This document shows, in pieces, positions 28,605-35,252 of a DNA stretch of 61,206 nt (positions are counted from its first letter, which is position 1; the number at the start of each line of letters is the position of its first letter). The stretch spans positions 481 to 61,686 of IMG/VR virus record IMGVR_UViG_3300030109_000544; one strand, given 5' to 3'. The position numbers were made by a program, and so were the translations under genes. This DNA is from a virus. The notes below the pieces were generated by a model. The model saw nothing but the letters and a program-made list of their open reading frames with translations. It had not been told where the DNA came from and did no database searches.

Positions 28605-30452
28605 ATGGACCTCATAACAGTTGATTTTGAGACATATTATGACCGTGAGTATTCTCTATCTAAAGTTACTACAGAAGAGTATGTGCGCGATCCCCGCTTC
28701 GAAGTCATCGGAGTGGGGGTCAAACTCAACAATAACGAGACGGAGTGGGCTAGTGGATCGAAGGAAGAAATCAAAGCGTTCTTACAAACATTCGACTGGG
28801 ATGAGGCTATGTTTCTTGCCCATAACACTATGTTTGATGGGGCTATTGCTAGTTGGCTGTTCGATATTCATCCTCGCGTGTATACCGATACTCTTTGTAT
28901 CGCCCGTGCTGTGGACGGGGTGGAAGTTAGTGGAAGCCTCCGTGCGCTGGCTGAAAGGTATTCTCTCGGAGTTAAAGGCACAGAAGTTATAGAAGCACTG
29001 GGGAAGCGGCGAATTGATTTCACACCAGAGGAACTATCTCGGTACGGCGATTACTGCATCAATGACGTTGATCTGACCTACGAACTGTTTAAGGTTTTCG
29101 CCCCCGCTTTTCCAAGAGACGAACTAAAGTTGATAGACCTTAGTCTACGCATGTTTGTCGAACCCACCTTAGACCTAGATCTTGGGTTACTAGAACAACA
29201 TCTTGTGGAAACACGTGACCACAAAGACAAGCTACTTCTCTCCGCCGGAGTGGACAAGCAAGACCTTATGAGCAATGCCAAATTCGCTGCCCTACTAGAA
29301 GGTTTGGGGGTAGAGGCACCCACGAAGATAAGCCCTACCACAGGAAAACGCACCTTTGCTTTCGCCAAAACGGACGAGGCATTTACGGCTCTGAAAGACC
29401 ACGATGATCCACAGGTGCAGTCGTTGGTGGCCGCTAGGCTAGGCAACAAGAGTACTCTGGAGGAGACTAGGACGCAGCGGTTCATAGATATATCGAAACG
29501 CGGTCTGCTGCCCGTGCCGGTTAAGTATTACGCTGCACACACTGGAAGGTGGGGTGGTGACGACAAGATCAACCTACAGAACCTACCGAGCAGGGGCGTA
29601 GCGGCTAAAAAGCTAAAGAGCAGTATCATAGCCCCCGAAGGCTACACTCTCATAGAGGCCGATTCCGCGCAGATTGAAGCACGAATACTCGCTTGGCTTG
29701 CCGAGCAAGAGGATTTGGTAAGCGCGTTCGCCAACGATGATGATGTTTATATCAATATGGCGTCCCGCATCTACGGGGTTGCCGAGGAAGACGTAACCCC
29801 CGAGCAACGCTTTGTTGGTAAGACTACTATCCTTGGGGCTGGTTATGGTATGGGCGCAGTTCGGTTTCGGGAGCAGCTAAAGAACTTTGGCACTGAAATA
29901 GACGAGTGGGAAGCACAGAGGGTTATAAAAATCTACAGGGAAGCCAACAGAGACATATTTAACCTGTGGAGGGCCGCGCAAAATATGCTGGTGTACCTCT
30001 CTCGTGGCGATGCGCTGTCCTTTGGTCGTAATAACTTGTTACAGGTTGACGTAGACAACAGTGCTTTGGTGCTCCCGTCTGGTTTGTTGCTGAGATACGC
30101 TGATTTACAAAACGAGAAAGGTTATGCGGGTCAAGCTAATTTTGGGACGGGGTTGGAATTATCTTACCAAACACGGCGGGGCCGCACCCGCATCTACGGC
30201 GGTAAGGTCATAGAGAACGTATGTCAGGCGTTAGCTAGGTGTGTTATTGGCTATCAGATGCTAGAGGTAGCTAAACGATATAAGGTTGTTTTAACTGTGC
30301 ATGACTCTATAGTGTGTTGTGTGCGGGATGAGGAAGTAACCGCCGCTCGTAATTACGTAGAAACTTGTATGCGTATGGTACCTCACTGGGCGGCGGATCT
30401 TCCGATTGACTGTGAATCAGGAGTAGGTAAATCATACGGAACCTGTGAATGA
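28605..30452 (+). CDS. Family A DNA polymerase with 3'-5' exonuclease
   Basis: A 615-residue replicative polymerase. The DEDD exonuclease covers residues ~1-165: TVDFETYYD (Exo I), LAHNTMFDGAI (Exo II), YCINDVDLTYELF (Exo III). The polymerase domain has HTGRWGGDDKINLQNLPSR, motif A EADSAQIEARILAW (residues ~350-363), motif B VGKTTILGAGYGMGAVRF (residues ~404-422) and motif C VLTVHDSIVC (residues ~561-570). There is no 5'-3' exonuclease domain. It replicates phage DNA, with the primase-helicase and SSB-like proteins encoded downstream. Confidence 0.93.
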   Translation: MDLITVDFETYYDREYSLSKVTTEEYVRDPRFEVIGVGVKLNNNETEWASGSKEEIKAFLQTFDWDEAMFLAHNTMFDGAIASWLFDIHPRVYTDTLCIARAVDGVEVSGSLRALAERYSLGVKGTEVIEALGKRRIDFTPEELSRYGDYCINDVDLTYELFKVFAPAFPRDELKLIDLSLRMFVEPTLDLDLGLLEQHLVETRDHKDKLLLSAGVDKQDLMSNAKFAALLEGLGVEAPTKISPTTGKRTFAFAKTDEAFTALKDHDDPQVQSLVAARLGNKSTLEETRTQRFIDISKRGLLPVPVKYYAAHTGRWGGDDKINLQNLPSRGVAAKKLKSSIIAPEGYTLIEADSAQIEARILAWLAEQEDLVSAFANDDDVYINMASRIYGVAEEDVTPEQRFVGKTTILGAGYGMGAVRFREQLKNFGTEIDEWEAQRVIKIYREANRDIFNLWRAAQNMLVYLSRGDALSFGRNNLLQVDVDNSALVLPSGLLLRYADLQNEKGYAGQANFGTGLELSYQTRRGRTRIYGGKVIENVCQALARCVIGYQMLEVAKRYKVVLTVHDSIVCCVRDEEVTAARNYVETCMRMVPHWAADLPIDCESGVGKSYGTCE

Positions 30453-30706
30453 AGTTTATGATTGCCATAATCATAATGTTTGCTCCCCCTAACTATCCCG
30501 AGGTGGATATGTTAATCGTGGATAAGAAGGGGGAAGAGGAACTTCGTTTTGATACTTTTGAAGATTGTGCTGTGTACGTCCATCAAAATATAAGGGCGCT
30601 CCACATTTTTGCTTTTGAATCTTACGCGCCTAAACAGGTTGGGGTAGATCATGTAGCTTGTTTGGTGGACCCTACGACTACAGGAAAGATTGCAACTAAA
30701 AAATGA
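30449..30706 (+). CDS. Unknown 85-residue protein
   Basis: An ATGA overlap links this gene to the polymerase stop. MKFMIAIIIMFAPPNYPEVD begins with a short hydrophobic segment, then LIVDKKGEEELRFDTFEDCA and VDHVACLVDPTTTG. It could be exported or simply a small alpha/beta protein; the first segment resembles a short signal sequence without clear cleavage site. It overlaps the next gene by 4 nt. No family recognised. Confidence 0.6.
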   Translation: MKFMIAIIIMFAPPNYPEVDMLIVDKKGEEELRFDTFEDCAVYVHQNIRALHIFAFESYAPKQVGVDHVACLVDPTTTGKIATKK

Positions 30707-31368
30707 CTATAGTTCCGTGGTCTTTCAGTAAGATTAAAGCCTTTGAGCAATGCCCAAAGCAATTTTACCACATGAAAATACTCAGGCAGTACGAAGAGAA
30801 AGAGACCGAGGCCATGCTTTACGGCACTCACTTTCATTCGGCAGCGGAAGAGTACATAAAGAACTGCGCCCCAATGCCAGAGCGGTTCAACTATGCGGTT
30901 GACGTTCTTGATAGTCTTCAAGCCAAACAGGGTAAGAAGTTATGCGAGTACAGGCTGGGCCTAACGTCGGAGCTGGAGCCTTGTGGGTTCACAGACAAAG
31001 ATGTTTGGTTTCGCGGCATAGCAGACCTGATAATACTAGACGATAGTCTGGCGTGGGTGGTCGATTACAAGACAGGTAAATCTGCGCGGTACGCCGACAA
31101 GGGACAACTAGAACTTATGGCGTTGGCTACGTTCAAACATTTCCCCGAAGTGGAGGAGGTACGGGCGGGGTTGCTGTTCGTGGTGTCCAAGAACCTCATA
31201 CGAGATACTTACTATAAGGACGATGAGGCTAAACTCTGGGAGAAATGGCTGTCTAATTATGGTAAGATGGAATTAGCCGCAGATAACGATGTGTGGAACC
31301 CTCGTCCCAGTGGGTTATGTAAGAGACATTGTGCGGTTCTTGAGTGCGCTCACAACGGGAGGAACTAA
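30703..31368 (+). CDS. Cas4/RecB-like PD-(D/E)XK exonuclease
   Basis: A 221-residue protein. It starts VPWSFSKIKAFEQCPKQFYH, the RecB/Cas4-family entry helix; YGTHFHSAAEEYI follows. The active site is FRGIADLIILDDSLAWVVDY and KTGK (Asp, Asp and Lys of PD-(D/E)XK). A Cys in FEQCPKQF plus a C-terminal cluster CKRHCAVLEC could ligate a 4Fe-4S cluster, as in Cas4 and AddB. Proposed function: DNA end processing for recombination-dependent replication. There is no adjacent cas gene or CRISPR array. Confidence 0.85.
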   Translation: MTIVPWSFSKIKAFEQCPKQFYHMKILRQYEEKETEAMLYGTHFHSAAEEYIKNCAPMPERFNYAVDVLDSLQAKQGKKLCEYRLGLTSELEPCGFTDKDVWFRGIADLIILDDSLAWVVDYKTGKSARYADKGQLELMALATFKHFPEVEEVRAGLLFVVSKNLIRDTYYKDDEAKLWEKWLSNYGKMELAADNDVWNPRPSGLCKRHCAVLECAHNGRN

Positions 31369-31628
31369 TGCCGTATACAAAATCCCCGCGTCCGTATAAG
31401 CACGAGTATCAGCTACAGAAGAAACGTGGCGAACACGCAAACCGTATGGAGCGGCAGAGGGCTAGACGCGAACTAGATAAAAAAGGTGTCAACCGTAAAG
31501 GGAAAGATATAAGTCACAACAAACCGCTACGTGACGGCGGCACCAATGCGGATGGATACAAACTAATGAGTCCCAGTAAAAACCGCGCCAATAACGGAAA
31601 GAAGAAACAGAAGACGCGGACAGCATAA
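31368..31628 (+). CDS. Basic protein related to HNH-type phage proteins
   Basis: An 86-residue, very basic protein starting at ATG 31368, overlapping the exonuclease stop (TAATG). It reads MPYTKSPRPYKHEYQLQKKR, ANRMERQRARRELDKKGVNR, and KDISHNKPLRDGGTNADGYK, ending SPSKNRANNGKKKQKTR. The spacing H-N-K-P-L-xxGGxN...L.S.S.NR resembles an HNH core with part of the metal site missing, so it may be an inactive or minimal HNH-like DNA-binding protein. The basic tails support nucleic acid binding. Confidence 0.65.
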   Translation: MPYTKSPRPYKHEYQLQKKRGEHANRMERQRARRELDKKGVNRKGKDISHNKPLRDGGTNADGYKLMSPSKNRANNGKKKQKTRTA

Positions 31629-31644
31629 GACTAGGAGAACGGTC

Positions 31645-33180
31645 TTGGAGATTATTAAGAACAAGGCGCTGCTGCTCAAGCTGCGGCACCCGAAGCAAGT
31701 AACTACGGCTATTCCGAAAAGCCACAAAGTTGACGACAACAACGTGCTTGTTAAGTGGGGCGTTGATGAAACCCATGTTCTAAGGAATATGAATATCAAT
31801 GTGCCGTCCCCCATAAAGGGGCAATACGATTGGCCGGGTCAACACAAGCCCTTCGAACACCAGAAAGACACGGCTGCGTTTCTGACCATGAACCGCAAGG
31901 CGTTCTGCTTTAACGAACAAGGAACAGGTAAGACCGCATCCGCAATATGGGCTTCGGACTTTCTGATGAAGCAGGGAGCCATAAAGCGGGTGTTAGTTAT
32001 CTGCCCGCTCTCGATCATGGACAGCGCATGGCGTAGTGACTTGTTTAGTTTTGCTATGCACCGAAGTGTGGATATAGCGTACGGCTCCCCAGACAAACGC
32101 CGCAAAATAATAAACGGTGGCGCAGAGTACATAATTATCAATTATGACGGCGTTGCCATAATTAAAGACGAGATAATAAACGGTGGGTTTGACCTGATAA
32201 TCGTTGATGAAGCTACCCACTACAAGAACGCCCAAACTACGCGCTGGAAGACACTCAACAAAATACTGAAGCCCGATACGTGGTTGTGGATGATGACGGG
32301 AACTCCCGCCGCACAAAGTCCTTTGGACGCCTACGGGTTGGCTAAGTTCGTAAACCCCACAGCGGTGCCGCGTTTCTTCGGTTCGTTCCGCGATATGGTC
32401 ATGTACAAGGTATCTAACTTTAAGTGGATACCCAAGGAGAGCGCCATAAGCACGGTGTTCAACGCACTACAACCTGCCATACGGTACACTAAAGAAGACT
32501 GTTTGGATCTACCGGATATGGTCTACACAAAGCGAGAGGTCGAACTTACACGGCAGCAGAAGAAGTACTACAAGGAACTACGGAACCGCATGGTAGTTCA
32601 AGCTGCGGGGGAAGAAATCACCGCTGTGAATGCTGCGGTTAACATGAATAAACTTCTGCAAATAAGTTGTGGCGCAATCTATACCGATAAAGGCGATACG
32701 CTAGAGTTCGACATAAAGCACAGATACAAAGTGCTGCGCGAGGTCATAGACGAGTCAAGCCATAAGGTACTCGTGTTTGTCCCATTCAAACACGCCATAA
32801 GTGTGTTATCCGAGAAACTTACTTTGGATGGCATAAGTAACGCTGTCATACAGGGCGATGTGTCGGTCGGCAAGCGGACCAACATATTCAAGGCGTTCCA
32901 AGAACAGGATGATCCCCAAGTCCTGATTATCCAGCCAGCCGCCGCTGCCCACGGTGTAACACTGACTGCCGCAAACACGGTGGTCTGGTGGGGTCCGACA
33001 AGTTCTCTGGAGACGTACGCCCAAGCCAACGCCCGAGTGCATCGTACAGGGCAGAAGCATAAGTGTACCATTGTGCAGCTACAAGGTTCCCTCGTAGAGA
33101 AACACGTTTACCGTTTGTTAGATAGTAAAATAGACGTTCACTCTCAAATTGTAGATTTATACAACAAACTGCTTGACTAA
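31645..33180 (+). CDS. SNF2-family DNA helicase/translocase
   Basis: A 511-residue SF2 enzyme. The start is a TTG at 31645 with AGGAG 7 nt upstream; no ATG lies near. Motif I is NEQGTGKTASA (residues ~91-101), motif II is IIVDEATHYKN (residues ~185-195), motif III is MMTGTPAAQS, and the C-terminal RecA domain has VFVPFKHAISVL, AAAAHGVTLTAANTVVWWGP (motif V) and QANARVHRTGQ (motif VI). This is the compact SNF2/RapA-like form usual in phages. Probable role: remodelling DNA-protein complexes or branch migration during replication and recombination. Confidence 0.9.
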   Translation: MEIIKNKALLLKLRHPKQVTTAIPKSHKVDDNNVLVKWGVDETHVLRNMNINVPSPIKGQYDWPGQHKPFEHQKDTAAFLTMNRKAFCFNEQGTGKTASAIWASDFLMKQGAIKRVLVICPLSIMDSAWRSDLFSFAMHRSVDIAYGSPDKRRKIINGGAEYIIINYDGVAIIKDEIINGGFDLIIVDEATHYKNAQTTRWKTLNKILKPDTWLWMMTGTPAAQSPLDAYGLAKFVNPTAVPRFFGSFRDMVMYKVSNFKWIPKESAISTVFNALQPAIRYTKEDCLDLPDMVYTKREVELTRQQKKYYKELRNRMVVQAAGEEITAVNAAVNMNKLLQISCGAIYTDKGDTLEFDIKHRYKVLREVIDESSHKVLVFVPFKHAISVLSEKLTLDGISNAVIQGDVSVGKRTNIFKAFQEQDDPQVLIIQPAAAAHGVTLTAANTVVWWGPTSSLETYAQANARVHRTGQKHKCTIVQLQGSLVEKHVYRLLDSKIDVHSQIVDLYNKLLD

Positions 33181-33230
33181 GATATTCGTTGCTACTAGAT
33201 TGCACACCCTACAAAGATTTGGAGGTGCAA

Positions 33231-33620
33231 ATGAGCGGTAACCTAGACAAGTTGGTTAAGGTCTACCAAAAAATAAAGGCGAAGCGGAGCGAACTATCCG
33301 CTGAGTTCAAGGAGAAAGACGGTGAACTGCGAGAACAGCAGGACACCATAAAGAAGGCACTCCTAGACCACTGCAAAGAGCATGAAGTCGAGAGTGTACG
33401 AACCTCTGAGGGATTGTTTTACAGAACCGTTAAGACCCGTTATTGGACGAGTGATTGGGAGTCTATGTACAACTTCATTGAAGAGAATAATGTACCAGAA
33501 TTTCTCGAAAAGCGTCTAAACCAAGGCCACGTAAAGCAGTTTCTAGAAGAAAACCCCGAGTCTGTTCCACCGGGGCTAAACGTGGACAACGAATATATAA
33601 TTTCTGTTAGGAAGAAGTAA
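33231..33620 (+). CDS. Coiled-coil phage protein
   Basis: ATG at 33231 follows GGAGGTGCAA. The 129-residue protein begins MSGNLDKLVKVYQKIKAKRS, ELSAEFKEKDGELREQQDTI, KKALLDHCKEHEVESVRTSE: a long charged coiled coil (residues ~5-58) followed by a globular C-terminus (RYWTSDWESMYNFIEENNVP, FLEKRLNQGHVKQFLEENPE). This coil-plus-small-domain pattern recurs near phage recombination genes, with a weak resemblance to Gp157-type proteins. Function unknown. Its stop overlaps the next ATG. Confidence 0.65.
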   Translation: MSGNLDKLVKVYQKIKAKRSELSAEFKEKDGELREQQDTIKKALLDHCKEHEVESVRTSEGLFYRTVKTRYWTSDWESMYNFIEENNVPEFLEKRLNQGHVKQFLEENPESVPPGLNVDNEYIISVRKK

Positions 33621-33835
33621 TGAGCGGACCTTACGTACCCATCGAAAAGTTAGCTAACCACCTACACGTATCGGTATCTACCGTGCGGGGGTGGGTTAGA
33701 AACAAACACATCCCTGAGAACACCTACATACGTGTAGCCAACACCTACCGGTTCTGTATTGACGATGTTACCGCCGCGCTCTCTGCGGACAAAGGTGACG
33801 CCGGATCAGACGACGAGGTAGATCAGGATCTATGA
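33620..33835 (+). CDS. Helix-turn-helix (excisionase/MerR-like) DNA-binding protein
   Basis: A 71-residue protein: YVPIEKLANHLHVSVSTVRG, WVRNKHIPENTYIRVANTYR, FCIDDVTAAL. The pattern helix-turn-helix (LANHLHVSVSTVRGWVR), then a wing (HIP..TYIR...TYRF) and DDV..AL is that of the winged HTH_17/excisionase-like family. The C-terminus is acidic (GDAGSDDEVDQDL). It is the only clear sequence-specific DNA-binding protein recognised in the window, and so a candidate for binding one of the repeat families (inference). It overlaps both neighbouring genes. Confidence 0.8.
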   Translation: MSGPYVPIEKLANHLHVSVSTVRGWVRNKHIPENTYIRVANTYRFCIDDVTAALSADKGDAGSDDEVDQDL

Positions 33836-34494
33836 AGCGTGTAAGTATACGGGATAAGCTGTTCACCGAGTGTTTTGGTGAGGAAGAAGTTCTAGTAGAC
33901 GACGATGAATATAACATGGTTGTGGTCAACGCAGCCGCTATATCCCGTGCGTTCTACGAGAACGATTACGATCCAGATAAGTTGATGCTACCCACCTGTT
34001 GGTCAGCAGATACACAAGTCCCATCCCCCGATGTGCCTCAAGAACAACGACAGGCTACTAGGTGCATGGACTGCCCACATAACATCCGTGGGTCAGGATA
34101 TGGTAGCAGTCGCGCCTGTAGGTTTTCGCAACGTCTAGCGGTAGCACCGGAGGACAGACTACAAGAGGTGTACCAACTACGACTCCCCGCTACGTCTATC
34201 TTTGGGGAAGCGCGTGACGGACACATGCCTATGCAAGCGTATGCTAGGTTTCTTTCGAACCACGACACACCGGCTATCACTGTGCTTACGAAGATGTATT
34301 TTGATGAGAACAGCGATACCCCAAAACTATTCTTCAAACCTAGTCGCTCTCTGAGGGATGAAGAATTCAGTGTAGCTTCAGAGATGATTAACCACCCCGA
34401 TACAATACGGGCCATCACTCTGGAGTACACACCATTTGAGGGCAGCATGGAATCACCGTTTGTGGAAACAGACGGGTTTCAACATCAACATTAG
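33832..34494 (+). CDS. Conserved phage protein with Cys cluster
   Basis: A 220-residue protein. A central motif, LPTCWSADTQVPSPDVP, then RQATRCMDCPHNIRGSGYGS and SRACRFSQRLAVA, has four Cys residues that may bind zinc. The C-terminal half carries TKMYFDENSDTPKLFFKPSR and EFSVASEMINHPDTIRAITL. This Cys-motif family is common in marine podoviruses immediately before the SSB-like gene; no function is known to me. The position suggests a replication accessory protein. Confidence 0.65.
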   Translation: MKRVSIRDKLFTECFGEEEVLVDDDEYNMVVVNAAAISRAFYENDYDPDKLMLPTCWSADTQVPSPDVPQEQRQATRCMDCPHNIRGSGYGSSRACRFSQRLAVAPEDRLQEVYQLRLPATSIFGEARDGHMPMQAYARFLSNHDTPAITVLTKMYFDENSDTPKLFFKPSRSLRDEEFSVASEMINHPDTIRAITLEYTPFEGSMESPFVETDGFQHQH

Positions 34495-34503
34495 GAGAAG
34501 TAA

Positions 34504-35190
34504 ATGGCTGATAAGCCCAAATCCATACCTTTTATGATTGGTCAGGTAGAAGCCCTGTGGCCGCGCTTGAACACTACATACAGGTTCGATAACAAGGAAA
34601 AGCGTTCCGTACCCTGTGATGTGTTTGAGGACGGCGCTAAGTACGAGTTGAGTTTCCGTATGTCCAACGCACAAGCCAAGAAGTTGTACTCGCAGATGAA
34701 AGCGGCGTACACAGAAAAGGCTGCGGACGACTGGCCTGAGAAGTTCGACAACCCTTTCAACAAGGAAGAAGAAGGCACGTATACCTTCAAAACTTCTTTG
34801 AAGGGGGCGTATGGTAAGGACGCAACTAGGAAGCCGACACAGTATGACGCTTCCAATACCAAGCTGCCAGAAGACTTTATGCTTACTACAGGTAGCACCG
34901 TGAACATCGCGGGTGTATGTGTCCCATATCACGCTAAAGGCGTAGGCACGGGCGTATCTCTACGGTTGAATGCCGTGCAGGTGACCAACTACGTACCTAT
35001 GCAGATGTCGTCTCCCTTTGAGGTTACCGAAGGCTTTGAAGCCGATGGTGCCAACCCCTTCCAGAGCGCGGGGGAGCCAGAGGTGGCGGAAGATGAGATT
35101 GACGAGCCGAAGAAGGTGGCTAAGAAGTCTGCTTCCGCAAAGGCTAAAGATCCCGAATTAGACGCTATTGTGGATGATTGGGACGATTAG
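34504..35190 (+). CDS. DUF2815-like single-stranded DNA-binding protein
   Basis: A 228-residue protein. The body (residues ~1-165) is beta-rich and compatible with an OB fold: IPFMIGQVEALWPRLNTTYR, FEDGAKYELSFRMSNAQAKK, TYTFKTSLKGAYGKDATRKP, GVSLRLNAVQVTNYVPMQMS. After a linker and Lys/Ala-rich stretch it ends LDAIVDDWDD, an acidic tip like those used by SSB proteins to recruit partners. It lies directly before the primase-helicase gene. This fits the DUF2815-type phage SSB. Confidence 0.75.
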   Translation: MADKPKSIPFMIGQVEALWPRLNTTYRFDNKEKRSVPCDVFEDGAKYELSFRMSNAQAKKLYSQMKAAYTEKAADDWPEKFDNPFNKEEEGTYTFKTSLKGAYGKDATRKPTQYDASNTKLPEDFMLTTGSTVNIAGVCVPYHAKGVGTGVSLRLNAVQVTNYVPMQMSSPFEVTEGFEADGANPFQSAGEPEVAEDEIDEPKKVAKKSASAKAKDPELDAIVDDWDD

Positions 35191-35204
35191 TTCTTTTAAC
35201 ATAA

Positions 35205-35231
35205 CCCCGGCTGCGCCCAGCGTGGCCGGGG
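35205..35231 (+). terminator. GC-rich stem-loop between SSB-like and primase genes
   Basis: CCCCGGC (35205-35211) pairs with GCCGGGG (35225-35231), with an inner CGC/GCG pair. It lies 14 nt after the SSB-like stop and has no U-tract; likely attenuates or stabilises the upstream message. Confidence 0.6.
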
Positions 35232-35252
35232 ACTTCTCTCGGGTAAGTGATA

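Noticed and set aside
30703-31368. Cas4-like gene as evidence of a CRISPR-Cas system
   Set aside because: Free-standing Cas4/RecB-like nucleases are common in phages; no Cas1, Cas2 or array seen.
33620-33835. Excisionase as evidence of temperate lifestyle
   Set aside because: No integrase, attachment site or repressor gene found; small HTH_17-type proteins occur in lytic phages as regulators.
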